Part shown: piece after piece, positions 45,540-54,166 of the stretch
Numbering within the stretch: position 1 is the first letter of the stretch
Layout of the letters: each line of letters opens with the position of its first letter
From: DATBLQ01 sp036555325
Lineage (GTDB): Bacteria > Pseudomonadota > Alphaproteobacteria > Rhizobiales > Aestuariivirgaceae
Assembly: GCA_036555325.1 (NCBI GenBank)
Contig: DATBLQ010000085.1
Coordinates: 55,548-119,547 of the forward strand
Reading direction: 5' to 3'
Length of the DNA: 64,000 nt
Translations under genes and position numbers: made by a program
Notes under the pieces: model-generated
Told to the model about the DNA's origin: nothing
Databases searched by the model: none
Seen by the model: the letters and a program-made list of their open reading frames with translations, nothing else

Positions 45540-46624
45540 CGCCCGGTTTGTGCCCGGTGCCGGAGGAAATGATCGGCCAGCACGCATGCCATCATGGCTT
45601 CGCCAACCGGCACGGCGCGGATGCCGACGCAGGGGTCGTGCCGCCCTTTGGTGGAGATTTCGGTCTCCTCTCCCTGCGCGGTGATCGTCCGGCGCGGCAC
45701 AAGGATCGAAGATGTCGGCTTCACCGCGAAACGCACGATGATGTCCTGTCCGCTGGAGATTCCGCCAAGAATTCCACCGGCGTTGTTGGAGAGAAACTGC
45801 GGTTTGCCTTCGCTTATGCGGATTTCATCCCCGTTTTCTTCCCCTGTTAGCGCTGCAGCGGCAAATCCCGCGCCGATTTCAACCCCTTTCACCGCGTTGA
45901 TTCCCATCATGGCGCCGGCAAGCTCCTGATCGAGTTTTCCATAGAGAGGGGCTCCCCAGCCGGCTGGCACTCCCGAGGCGACCACTTCGATCACCGCCCC
46001 GCAGGATGAACCGTTCTTTCTCATCTCGTCGATGAACGATTCGAATACCGGCACCGACTCCTTGTCGGGCGTGAAGAAGGGATTGGCATCGACTTCATCC
46101 CAATCCCAGTTTTGCCGGTTGATGCGATGCGGTCCGACCTGCACCAGCGCGCCGCGGACAATCACCGCGGGAATGATTTTTCGCGCCACCGCTCCCGCCG
46201 CAACGCGGCTTGCCGTTTCCCTGGCTGATGAGCGTCCGCCGCCGCGATAGTCGCGCAGGCCGTACTTTGCCGTATAGGTGAAATCCGCATGTCCCGGCCG
46301 GAACTTGTCGCGAATTTCCGTATAGTCCTTGGAGCGCTGGTCGACGTTGTCGATGAGCAGGCAGATGGGCGCTCCTGTGGTTAGCGGCCCGCCGGTGCGC
46401 TCATCCTCGAACACGCCCGACAGGATTTTCACCTCATCCGGCTCGCGTCGCTGCGTGGTGAATCGCGATTGTCCCGGACGCCGCCTGTCGAGGTAGAACT
46501 GGATGTCTTGCGCCGTGAGCCGAATGCCCGGCGGACACCCATCGATCACGCAGCCGATCGCCGGACCATGGCTTTCGCCAAAGGTCGTCACTCTCAGCAT
46601 GTGACCAAAGGTGTTGTAAGACAT
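45536..46624 (-). CDS. aroC: Chorismate synthase
   Basis: Last enzyme of the shikimate pathway, 362 aa, FMN-dependent. Signatures are GESHGPAIGCVIDGCPPG, RPGHADFTYTAKYGLRDYRG and GGGRSSARETASRVAAGAVA. It lies downstream of fabI on the same strand, 61 bases away; a small cctctc/gagagg hairpin is in that gap. The end overlaps the methyltransferase gene on the opposite strand by four bases. Confidence 0.97.
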   Translation of the reverse strand: MSYNTFGHMLRVTTFGESHGPAIGCVIDGCPPGIRLTAQDIQFYLDRRRPGQSRFTTQRREPDEVKILSGVFEDERTGGPLTTGAPICLLIDNVDQRSKDYTEIRDKFRPGHADFTYTAKYGLRDYRGGGRSSARETASRVAAGAVARKIIPAVIVRGALVQVGPHRINRQNWDWDEVDANPFFTPDKESVPVFESFIDEMRKNGSSCGAVIEVVASGVPAGWGAPLYGKLDQELAGAMMGINAVKGVEIGAGFAAAALTGEENGDEIRISEGKPQFLSNNAGGILGGISSGQDIIVRFAVKPTSSILVPRRTITAQGEETEISTKGRHDPCVGIRAVPVGEAMMACVLADHFLRHRAQTGR

Positions 46625-46685
46625 CGCGCCGCCCTCTAACCCCTCTCATAAGGAGAGGCGCGCTCGCCGTCAAATTCTTCAAAAG

Positions 46686-47510
46686 CTAGTCGCCCGAACC
46701 GACGACCGATATGTCGGGGGCGTCGGGGTGCTTCATGCCGACGATATGATATCCGCAATCCACATGCAGGATTTCCCCCGTTACCCCGCGTGATAAGTCC
46801 GACAGAAGAAACAGCGCCGCATCGCCCACCTCGTCGATGGTGACATTGCGCCTCAGCGGCGAATTGTGTTCGCTCCACTTGAGCAGATAGCGAAAATCGC
46901 CAACGCCTGACGCTGCGAGTGTCTTGATGGGGCCCGCCGAAATTGCGTTCACTCTTACGTTCTGACGCCCGAGATCGGCGGCAAGATAGCGAACGCTGGC
47001 CTCGAGCGCCGATTTGGCAACCCCCATGACGTTGTAGTGGGGCACCCATTTTTCCGCACCATAATAGGTCAGGGTCAACAACGAGCCTCCCTGCGGCATC
47101 AGTTTTTCTGCCCGCTGCGCGATGGCAGTGAAGCTGTAGCTGGAAATCGAAAGCGTCTTTGAGAAGTTCTCCGCCGTAGTATTGAGGTAAAGCCCCGACA
47201 GTTGGTCTCTGTCGGAGAAGGCGATGGCATGCACGACGAAGTCGAGTGTTTCCCAATGGCGTTTGAGCTCCTCGAAGACTTTGTCCATCGAGGCGGGATC
47301 CGTGACGTCGCAGGGCAGGACATGCCGACAGCCGATCTCGGCGGCCAGAGGATCGACCCGTTTCTTCAAGGCCTCACCTTGAAAGGTAAGGGCAAGACCG
47401 GCGCCATGCTGCGCCACCGATTGGGCGATGCCCCAGGCGATGGACCTGCTGTTGGCCACGCCCATGATCAAACCGCGCTTGCCGGCCATCAATTGCCCGG
47501 TTCCGGCCAT
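46686..47510 (-). CDS. fabI: Enoyl-[acyl-carrier-protein] reductase (NADH)
   Basis: Reductase of the fatty acid elongation cycle, 274 aa. It has the FabI variant of the SDR signature: GVANSRSIAWGIAQSVAQHG and the catalytic Tyr-x6-Lys in YYGAEKWVPHYNVMGVAKSA. ISAGPIKTLAASG follows. Alphaproteobacteria often carry more than one FabI. It is upstream of aroC and downstream of the lipoprotein gene on the same strand. Confidence 0.96.
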   Translation of the reverse strand: MAGTGQLMAGKRGLIMGVANSRSIAWGIAQSVAQHGAGLALTFQGEALKKRVDPLAAEIGCRHVLPCDVTDPASMDKVFEELKRHWETLDFVVHAIAFSDRDQLSGLYLNTTAENFSKTLSISSYSFTAIAQRAEKLMPQGGSLLTLTYYGAEKWVPHYNVMGVAKSALEASVRYLAADLGRQNVRVNAISAGPIKTLAASGVGDFRYLLKWSEHNSPLRRNVTIDEVGDAALFLLSDLSRGVTGEILHVDCGYHIVGMKHPDAPDISVVGSGD

Positions 47511-47605
47511 CGTATCACCACCTGAGAGGAGGAATTGCCGCCTGTTGCGGGGGCAATTTACACAAAATAGCTTTCCGGTCTACCGCAAACAGCCTCAGCT
47601 TTCAG

Positions 47606-48070
47606 CTAGCCAACCACCCGCCAGCTGCCATCCGCCAGTTGACAAGCCGTACCCTCCACAACTTCCGGCTCGCCTTCGACCCAGATCGTATGCTCGAAGT
47701 CCCGACACAGCGAGCGTTGGGCGTTGTAGTAGGATTTGCGCGGCACGAAGCGGCCCCGGTGGCCGGTTTGCGGGTTCGTCCACTCCTCTTCCTCGCCATC
47801 GAGGAGCGCCTGATTTGCAGCGTGATAGGCATATTCCCGGTCGGCCTCATCGAGGCTGCGGCCAACTGCTCCGCCCACGACCGCGCCAAGTGCTGCACCA
47901 AGAACGGTGGCAGCGACCCTGCTGTTTCCGTCTCCGACTGTACTGCCGAGCAAGCCGCCGGTAACGCCTCCGATCACGGCACCGCTCGTTTCCTTCGGCC
48001 CCGAATCGGCGGTGCAGCCTGTCATCAAACTTGCACCGACAACGCAAATAAAAATGCCGCGCATTTGCAT
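47606..48070 (-). CDS. Glycine-zipper outer-membrane lipoprotein (17 kDa antigen-like)
   Basis: 154 aa. The signal ends in a lipobox LMTGC with Cys19 as the lipidated residue. A double glycine-zipper region follows (SGAVIGGVTGGLLGSTVGDG, then GAALGAVVGGAVGRSLD). The C-terminal part contains the segment NPQTGHRGRFVPRKSYYNAQ found in this family. The start at 48070 is nine bases after a gaggggg site. It resembles rickettsial 17 kDa surface antigens; the role is probably structural in the outer membrane. Confidence 0.86.
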   Translation of the reverse strand: MQMRGIFICVVGASLMTGCTADSGPKETSGAVIGGVTGGLLGSTVGDGNSRVAATVLGAALGAVVGGAVGRSLDEADREYAYHAANQALLDGEEEEWTNPQTGHRGRFVPRKSYYNAQRSLCRDFEHTIWVEGEPEVVEGTACQLADGSWRVVG

Positions 48071-48217
48071 GCTCTGAAACCCCCTCAAACGGCCGCGAAT
48101 CAACTTCGAGGCCTATTGACTGCCCGCGGCGAGACAGCGCCGAGAATATGGTATTCCTGTGGCACCCGCTTGCGACTCGCATGCCCCGCCGACGCGATCT
48201 AGGATGGCTCTCGAAAC

Positions 48218-48850
48218 ATGGAAAAGGATATCACCCAGAAATCTGCCGCGGTTGAAGATTTCACCGGCCGCGACGAACCCTTGGAGCTCTTTCATGAATG
48301 GTTCGCGCAAGCCAAGCTCACCGAGCCGAACGATCCGGACGCCATGAGTCTGGCGACGGTCGATGTCAACGGCATGCCGAACGTGCGAATGGTCCTGCTG
48401 AAGGACTATGGTGCCCGGGGATTCGTGTTCTATACCAACCTGGAAAGTCGCAAGGGGGTCGAAATTCTGCAAAACCCGAAGGCCGCTGCTTGCTTTCACT
48501 GGAAGTCGCTTCGCCGCCAGATTCGCCTGCAAGGTCCGGTCGAGGCCGTGGAACAAGCGGAGGCTGACCGCTACTTCTCCACTCGCCCGCGCGACAGTCG
48601 TATCGGTGCCTGGGCGTCCAAGCAATCACGACCGCTCGAGAGCCGTTTCGCGCTCGAAAAATCCGTTGCCAAATATGCGGCGCGCTACGCCGTGGGCGAT
48701 GTGCCTCGTCCACCCTATTGGTCGGGCTTCCGCATTATTCCGTTGCAGATTGAGTTTTGGCACGACCGCCCGTTTCGCCTGCACGATCGCGTCCTCTTTA
48801 CCCGCCCCGGTCCGGGTGAGGCTTGGGTGAGGACGAGGCTTTATCCCTGA
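48218..48850 (+). CDS. pdxH: Pyridoxamine 5'-phosphate oxidase
   Basis: FMN-dependent oxidase making pyridoxal phosphate, 210 aa. Typical segments are EPNDPDAMSLATVDVNGMPN, RMVLLKDYGARGFVFYTNLE and the late LQIEFWHDRPFRLHDR, which binds substrate and FMN. The start ATG follows the lipoprotein gene divergently. metC begins one base after its stop, so the two are coupled; metC itself needs PLP. Confidence 0.96.
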   Translation: MEKDITQKSAAVEDFTGRDEPLELFHEWFAQAKLTEPNDPDAMSLATVDVNGMPNVRMVLLKDYGARGFVFYTNLESRKGVEILQNPKAAACFHWKSLRRQIRLQGPVEAVEQAEADRYFSTRPRDSRIGAWASKQSRPLESRFALEKSVAKYAARYAVGDVPRPPYWSGFRIIPLQIEFWHDRPFRLHDRVLFTRPGPGEAWVRTRLYP

Positions 48851-48851
48851 C

Positions 48852-50006
48852 ATGTCGAGCGCAAACGACAAACCCGATGCTCGGACGCGTGTCGCGCAAG
48901 GAGGCCATTTCATCGATCCCTTGACCGGCGCCGTCATACCACCCCTGCAGCTGGCGACCACGTTCGCCCGCAACGCCGACTATGAGCTCATTGGCAGCTA
49001 TATTTATTCGCGCAATGGAACGCCCACTGCCGATCATGCTGAGAAATTGATGGCGGAGCTGGAGGGGGCAGCTCAGTCTTTGCTTTTCGCTTCGGGCATG
49101 GCCGCGGTTGCCGCACTCATCGACACGCTCGAAACCGGTCAGCGCATTGCGGCCCCCGACATCATGTATCACGGTGTCAAGACATGGATGCTGCGCCAGC
49201 AGAAGAAACGCGGGATTGGCCTCGACCTGTTCGATGCCTCCAATGCAGCCCAATCGCTCCACACCGCCGTCATTCCCGGCAAGACGGCGCTCGTGTGGAT
49301 CGAAACGCCCACCAACCCCACGTGGCACATCATCGACATCAGGCGTGCCGCCGAAGTAGCCCATGACGCAGGCGCCATCCTCGCGGTTGACTCCACCTGC
49401 GCCCCGCCTGTGACCACGAGGCCCTTGCAGCTTGGCGCCGACATTGTGTTCCACTCCGCCACCAAATATCTGAACGGCCACAGCGACGTCACTGCGGGTG
49501 CGCTGTCGACCTCGACCATCGACAATCGCTGGAACGAGATCAATTCGCTGCGCGTCTCCTTGGGTTCGATCATTGCGCCCTTCGAGGCTTGGTTATTGCT
49601 GCGCGGCATGCGCACGCTGTACCTCCGCTATGCTGAGGCCTCCGCCAATGCTCTGGCGCTGGCGCAGCATTTTGAGAAGCATCCGAAGCTCGAGCGGGTT
49701 CTCTATCCGGGTCTCAAGTCTCATCCGGGCCATGAGATTGCCCGCCGCCAGATGACCGGTGGTTTCGGCGGCATGATGTCGATCGCCGTCAAGGGGGACG
49801 GCGCGATTGCCAGACGTGTTACGTCGGGGTTGAGGGTATTCTTGCCTGCAACGTCCTTGGGCGGCGTTGAAAGCCTCGCCGAGCATCGCAGATCGGTGGA
49901 GGGCCCGAACAGCATCGTGCCGGAAAACCTGATCCGGCTGTCGATCGGCATTGAAGCCGCGAGCGACCTGATCGCCGATCTGGAGCAGGCCCTGGAAGCC
50001 GTCTGA
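48852..50006 (+). CDS. metC: Cystathionine beta-lyase
   Basis: Cys/Met-metabolism PLP enzyme, 384 aa, cleaving cystathionine to homocysteine. The PLP lysine is in FHSATKYLNGHSDVTAG, and YSRNGTPTADHAEKLMAELE and FASGMAAVAALID are typical of the family. Cystathionine gamma-synthase or gamma-lyase are close relatives; beta-lyase is preferred from the end of the sequence (RLSIGIEAASDLIADLEQAL) and overall layout, with moderate certainty about substrate. Confidence 0.88.
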   Translation: MSSANDKPDARTRVAQGGHFIDPLTGAVIPPLQLATTFARNADYELIGSYIYSRNGTPTADHAEKLMAELEGAAQSLLFASGMAAVAALIDTLETGQRIAAPDIMYHGVKTWMLRQQKKRGIGLDLFDASNAAQSLHTAVIPGKTALVWIETPTNPTWHIIDIRRAAEVAHDAGAILAVDSTCAPPVTTRPLQLGADIVFHSATKYLNGHSDVTAGALSTSTIDNRWNEINSLRVSLGSIIAPFEAWLLLRGMRTLYLRYAEASANALALAQHFEKHPKLERVLYPGLKSHPGHEIARRQMTGGFGGMMSIAVKGDGAIARRVTSGLRVFLPATSLGGVESLAEHRRSVEGPNSIVPENLIRLSIGIEAASDLIADLEQALEAV

Positions 50007-50065
50007 TCGGTCGGGCCTCTGGCAAACCTGATCCCGCCGTACCATATGGAGATCAGGAGTTTCCC

Positions 50066-51076
50066 ATGTACGACGCTGAGATTGTTTCCGTTCTCGACAG
50101 TGAGACGCATGAACCGCAGCCGCCTGGAACCGATACCCCTGGCGATGGCGAATTGCTCGACGCCTATTCGAACGCCGTCATTTCGGCCGTTGAGATTACC
50201 GGCAAGTCGGTCGTGCACATTGCGGTTCGAGGGCGTCGCCATCGCGGTGGCGCAGGGTCCGGTTTCCTCGTTTCCCCCGACGGCATCATCCTCACCAACA
50301 GTCACGTAGTCTCCGGCGCCAGCCTGATCGAGGCGACATTCGCCGATGGCCGCCGCTCCGCTGCCCGTCTGCTTGGCGAGGACCCCGACACGGATATCGC
50401 CGTGCTGCGCACTGACGACAATATTGGCGCCGCCGCCGCAAGGCTTCACGATTCGAAATTGGTGAAGCCGGGTCAGGTGGCGATTGCCATCGGAAATCCT
50501 CTGGGATTTGAGCAGACAGTCACCGCCGGTGTGGTGAGCGCGGTCGGCCGTTCCCTGCGTGCCAGTACCGGCCGGCTGATCGACGACGTGATCCAGACCG
50601 ATGCCGCTCTCAATCCTGGAAATTCGGGTGGCCCGCTTGTTGACACGCGGGGCAGGGTGATCGGCATCAACACCGCCGTCATCCTCGGGGCGCAAGGAAT
50701 TTGCTTCTCCGTGGCGGCCAATACGGCGCTCTTAACGTTGACTCAGATTTTGCAGTACGGCCGCGTCCGCCGCGCCGCTATCGGAATCCACGGTCAGCGC
50801 ACCGCCATCCCTCGCCACATCGCCCGCCATGCCGATGTCGCGCAAGTCTCAGGCATTCGCGTGATGGAGGTGCAGCCCGATGGTCCATCCCAGCATGCCG
50901 GGCTCAGATCCGGCGATCTGATCATCTCGATCGACGGCGAAACGGTGACCGGCATCGACGATCTCTTGCGCCTTCTCGATCATCATCGCGTCGGCAAACC
51001 AACGGTCGTCCAAATTCTCCGCAAGGGCGAGCGCCGGAATTTTTCCGTCGTCCCGGTCGAGCGTTCCGCCGGTTAG
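50066..51076 (+). CDS. HtrA/DegP-like S1C serine protease without a signal peptide
   Basis: 336 aa trypsin-fold protease with one C-terminal PDZ domain. The triad is visible: His80 in LTNSHVVSG, Asp110 in DPDTDIAVL and Ser187 in LNPGNSGGP. The PDZ domain covers about residues 240-330 (MEVQPDGPSQHAGLRSGDLI). Unlike DegP and DegS there is no signal peptide or membrane helix at the N-terminus, so a cytoplasmic location is predicted. The gene is followed by a palindromic repeat. Confidence 0.9.
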   Translation: MYDAEIVSVLDSETHEPQPPGTDTPGDGELLDAYSNAVISAVEITGKSVVHIAVRGRRHRGGAGSGFLVSPDGIILTNSHVVSGASLIEATFADGRRSAARLLGEDPDTDIAVLRTDDNIGAAAARLHDSKLVKPGQVAIAIGNPLGFEQTVTAGVVSAVGRSLRASTGRLIDDVIQTDAALNPGNSGGPLVDTRGRVIGINTAVILGAQGICFSVAANTALLTLTQILQYGRVRRAAIGIHGQRTAIPRHIARHADVAQVSGIRVMEVQPDGPSQHAGLRSGDLIISIDGETVTGIDDLLRLLDHHRVGKPTVVQILRKGERRNFSVVPVERSAG

Positions 51077-51082
51077 CTACCA

Positions 51083-51173
51083 CGTCATGCCCGGACCGCC
51101 GCATAGCGGCGTGATCCGGGCATCTCTTGCACGGCGGGATAAGGAGATGGCCGGATCAAGTCTGGCCATGACG
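51083..51173. repeat. Palindromic intergenic repeat (REP-like composite)
   Basis: Two stem-loops with matching outer ends. The first has arms tgcccgga (51088-51095) and tccgggca (51115-51122) enclosing cgccgc/gcggcg (51097-51111). The second has atggccgga (51147-51155) and tctggccat (51161-51169) with one G-T mismatch. The ends cgtcatg (51083) and catgacg (51167) are complementary. Elements of this sort, beginning cgtcatgcccgg, are common between genes in Rhizobiales. It lies just after the protease gene. Confidence 0.7.
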
Positions 51174-51183
51174 GCGGATGCGT

Positions 51184-52569
51184 TCACGCTGCTCGCAAGT
51201 TTTCCTTTCGCACCCAGGCTTCGGTCCGGTCCAGTCCCTTTTCCACGAGGTCGAACATCTCGTTGATTTCATCTTCGCTGATGATCAGCGGCGGGCTGAA
51301 CGTCAGGGAATCACCCATCGCCCGGCAGATCACGCCGAGCTCCTGCAGGAATGCCACGCAATTCGCTCCCACCGCCTTCTTCGCGTCGAACGACTGTTTC
51401 GATCGCTTGTCGGCAACCATTTCAATGGCGCCGATAAGTCCCATTGCACGGGCTTCCCCGCCAAGCGCGTGACCTTCAAGCTTCTTGAGTCGCTTTGCGA
51501 AAACCTGCGCCATCTTGCGCACATGATCGACGATCCTGTCGCGTTCGTAGATCTCGATTGCCTTGAGCGCCACCGCACAGCCCACCGGATGTGCGGTGTA
51601 GGTATAACCGTGGCCAAACGTTCCGACCTTCTTCGATTCTTCGAGCATTGCCTGGTACAGATCTTCCTCGATGGTAATGGCCCCAAGCGGGAAATAGGCT
51701 GAGGTCAGCGCTTTGGCCACGGAGATCGACGTCGGCTTGAAGCCCGTCGACTGCGCTCCAAACCAATTGCCGGTGCGGCCGAAACCGCAGATCACCTCAT
51801 CGGAGATGAAGCGAACCTCGTGCCGGGCGAAAACCTTGCCCAGTTTCTCGAAATAGCCCTTGGGCGGAATGATCACCCCGCCTGAACCCATGATCGGCTC
51901 GGCGATGAATCCAGCGATGGTTTCCGGTCCTTCCCGCTGAATGAGATCCTCGACCTCCTTCACCATGCGGTCGGTGAATTGCTCTTCCGTTTCACCTGCT
52001 TCCCCATAGCGGTAGTAGTGCGGGCAGGAAACGTGCATGACAGTCTTGATCGGCAGATCGAAATCCGTGTGCACCGTCGGAAGACCTGTCAAGCTGCCTG
52101 CCGCGATCGTCACGCCGTGGTAGCCCTTCACCCGGCTGATGAACTTTTTCTTTGCGTGGCGGCCCCGGGCATTGTTGCCGTACCAGGTGAGCTTCATCTG
52201 CATGTCGTTGGCTTCCGACCCCGACGAGCAGAACAGCACCTTGGAGACCTCACAAGGAGCGATCTCCTTTAACTTCTCGGCAAGCTCGATAGCCAGATCG
52301 TGTGACTTGCCTCCAAAAACATGCGTGAACGAAAGCTTGCGCATCTGACGGGCTGCAGCGTCCACGAGCTCCTCGTTGCCGTATCCCAGCGCCGTGCACC
52401 ACAGCCCCGCCAAACCTTCGAAATAGCGATTGCCCTGATGATCGTAGAGAAAAACGCCCTTGCCATGATCGATGATCAGCGGTCCCGTTTCGCGATGCTT
52501 GGCAAGATGCGTATAGGGATGGATCATCGTTTCGATGTCGCGTACGGCCATATTGCTGAGCGCAGCCAT
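51184..52569 (-). CDS. Class III aminotransferase (omega-amino acid/polyamine-pyruvate type)
   Basis: 461 aa PLP aminotransferase. The PLP lysine is in SISVAKALTSAYFPLGA, and the cofactor-contact segment CSSGSEANDMQMKLTWYGNN and VKGYHGVTIAAGSLTG are typical of the SpuC-like group. Likely donors are putrescine, beta-alanine or related omega-amines with pyruvate as acceptor; the exact donor is not decided. It lies 27 bases downstream of gabT and is probably cotranscribed. Confidence 0.87.
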   Translation of the reverse strand: MAALSNMAVRDIETMIHPYTHLAKHRETGPLIIDHGKGVFLYDHQGNRYFEGLAGLWCTALGYGNEELVDAAARQMRKLSFTHVFGGKSHDLAIELAEKLKEIAPCEVSKVLFCSSGSEANDMQMKLTWYGNNARGRHAKKKFISRVKGYHGVTIAAGSLTGLPTVHTDFDLPIKTVMHVSCPHYYRYGEAGETEEQFTDRMVKEVEDLIQREGPETIAGFIAEPIMGSGGVIIPPKGYFEKLGKVFARHEVRFISDEVICGFGRTGNWFGAQSTGFKPTSISVAKALTSAYFPLGAITIEEDLYQAMLEESKKVGTFGHGYTYTAHPVGCAVALKAIEIYERDRIVDHVRKMAQVFAKRLKKLEGHALGGEARAMGLIGAIEMVADKRSKQSFDAKKAVGANCVAFLQELGVICRAMGDSLTFSPPLIISEDEINEMFDLVEKGLDRTEAWVRKENLRAA

Positions 52570-52596
52570 GGAAATATCCTGTGTTTGCTTGAAGCC

Positions 52597-53898
52597 TTAG
52601 TTGCCGGTGATCGCCGCTTCGAGAATATCGAGTCCCTCGGCCACGATTTTTTCAGGCGCCGACAGCGGGCAGAGCAGGCGCACCGTATTGCCCCACACCC
52701 CGCAGGTGATGACCAGAAGTCCCCGCTCCAGACACTTGCCGGTGAGTGTCTTTGCCGCCGCGGCGTCTGGCTTTTCGCTGCCTCTCTCGGTGACGAGATC
52801 GAAAGCGATCATAGCTCCGAGCCCGCGGATGTTCCCGATGGGCATACCTTTTTTGCTGGCCTTGATCGCCTCGAGCCTTTTCATAACTGTCTTGCCCTGT
52901 GTCTCGGCTCGCTCGAGAAGCTTATCCTTTTCAAAGGCCTCGATTGTGCCGAGCGCTGCGGCGCAAGATACGGGATTGCCGGCATAGGTTCCGCCAAGGC
53001 CCCCCGCATCCGGAGCGTCCATTAGGTTTGCCCTGCCCACCACTCCGGCGAGCGGGAACCCCGAAGCGAGGCTCTTGGCAACCGTCATCAGGTCCGGTTC
53101 CACGCCGAAATGTTCCATTGCAAACCATTTTCCGGTGCGTCCGAATCCCGACTGGATCTCATCGGCAATGAAGACGATGCCATGCTCATCGCATAGCTTG
53201 CGCAAGCGAACCATCAGGTCCTTTGGCGCCACATAGAAACCGCCCTCACCTTGCACCGGCTCGATCACGATCGCCGCCACCCGCGTCGGCTCCACGTCGG
53301 CTTTGAGCAGCCATTCGATGGCATCAATTGAATCATCGACGCTGATGCCCTTATGTTCGATGGGATAGGGCACATGCCACACGCCGGCCGGAAATGGTCC
53401 AAACTTCGCCTTGTACGGAAGAATTTTTCCGGTCAGTGCCATGGTCATCATCGTGCGCCCGTGAAAGGCACCGTTGAACGCGATGACATCGCTCCGTCCC
53501 GTCGCCGCGCGCGCGATCTTCACCGCATTCTCCACCGCCTCGGCACCCGTTGTGACAAAGAGGCTTTTCTTTTCCCCCGAGATGGGCGCCAGGGCATTGA
53601 GTTTCTCGGCCAGTTCCACGAACGGCTCGTAAGGCACCACCATGAAGCAGGTGTGCGTGAAACGGTCGAGCTGCTCCTGCACCCGCTTCATCACCAACGG
53701 GTGCCGGTGCCCGGCATTGAGGACAGCGATACCGCCGGAGAAATCGATGAAACGCCTGCCTTCGATGTCCCACATTTCGGCATTTTCCGCTTTTTTGGCG
53801 AAGATCGGAGCCGCCATGCTGACACCGCGCGCAATCGCCTTGCTTCGGCGCTCAAGAAGCGCTTCGGTTGCGCCCTTTATCGATGGATTGACGTTCAT
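52597..53898 (-). CDS. gabT: 4-aminobutyrate aminotransferase
   Basis: 433 aa class III aminotransferase converting GABA and 2-oxoglutarate to succinic semialdehyde and glutamate. Signatures: FIDFSGGIAVLNAGHRHP, VTTGAEAVENAVKIARAATG, FIADEIQSGFGRTGKWFAME and the PLP lysine in LMTVAKSLASGFPLAGV. The start at 53898 is nine bases after gaggag; an upstream frame from 53925 lacks this. No gabD is in the window. Confidence 0.93.
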   Translation of the reverse strand: MNVNPSIKGATEALLERRSKAIARGVSMAAPIFAKKAENAEMWDIEGRRFIDFSGGIAVLNAGHRHPLVMKRVQEQLDRFTHTCFMVVPYEPFVELAEKLNALAPISGEKKSLFVTTGAEAVENAVKIARAATGRSDVIAFNGAFHGRTMMTMALTGKILPYKAKFGPFPAGVWHVPYPIEHKGISVDDSIDAIEWLLKADVEPTRVAAIVIEPVQGEGGFYVAPKDLMVRLRKLCDEHGIVFIADEIQSGFGRTGKWFAMEHFGVEPDLMTVAKSLASGFPLAGVVGRANLMDAPDAGGLGGTYAGNPVSCAAALGTIEAFEKDKLLERAETQGKTVMKRLEAIKASKKGMPIGNIRGLGAMIAFDLVTERGSEKPDAAAAKTLTGKCLERGLLVITCGVWGNTVRLLCPLSAPEKIVAEGLDILEAAITGN

Positions 53899-54166
53899 CG
53901 CTTTGCTCCTCGTCCCTGACGGCACGCCCCTCTGAATCGTGGCGCATATTTACTTGCCCATTTGCCTTGCGGCAATCGGTTTCGAGCAAGGCCTGCGCAA
54001 TATCCCGCCCCTGGATTGATTTGACCGGCCACTCTAAATGCCTGATCTTCTCGGTGCAAAGCCTGAAATTCGGACGCCGGCAACGCTCCGCTGGCCTGGG
54101 CTACAGGGTTGACTTTTTTGGCATAAGCCGGTCGCGTCGAGAGATATTTCAAGCTTGGAGGCTCTA

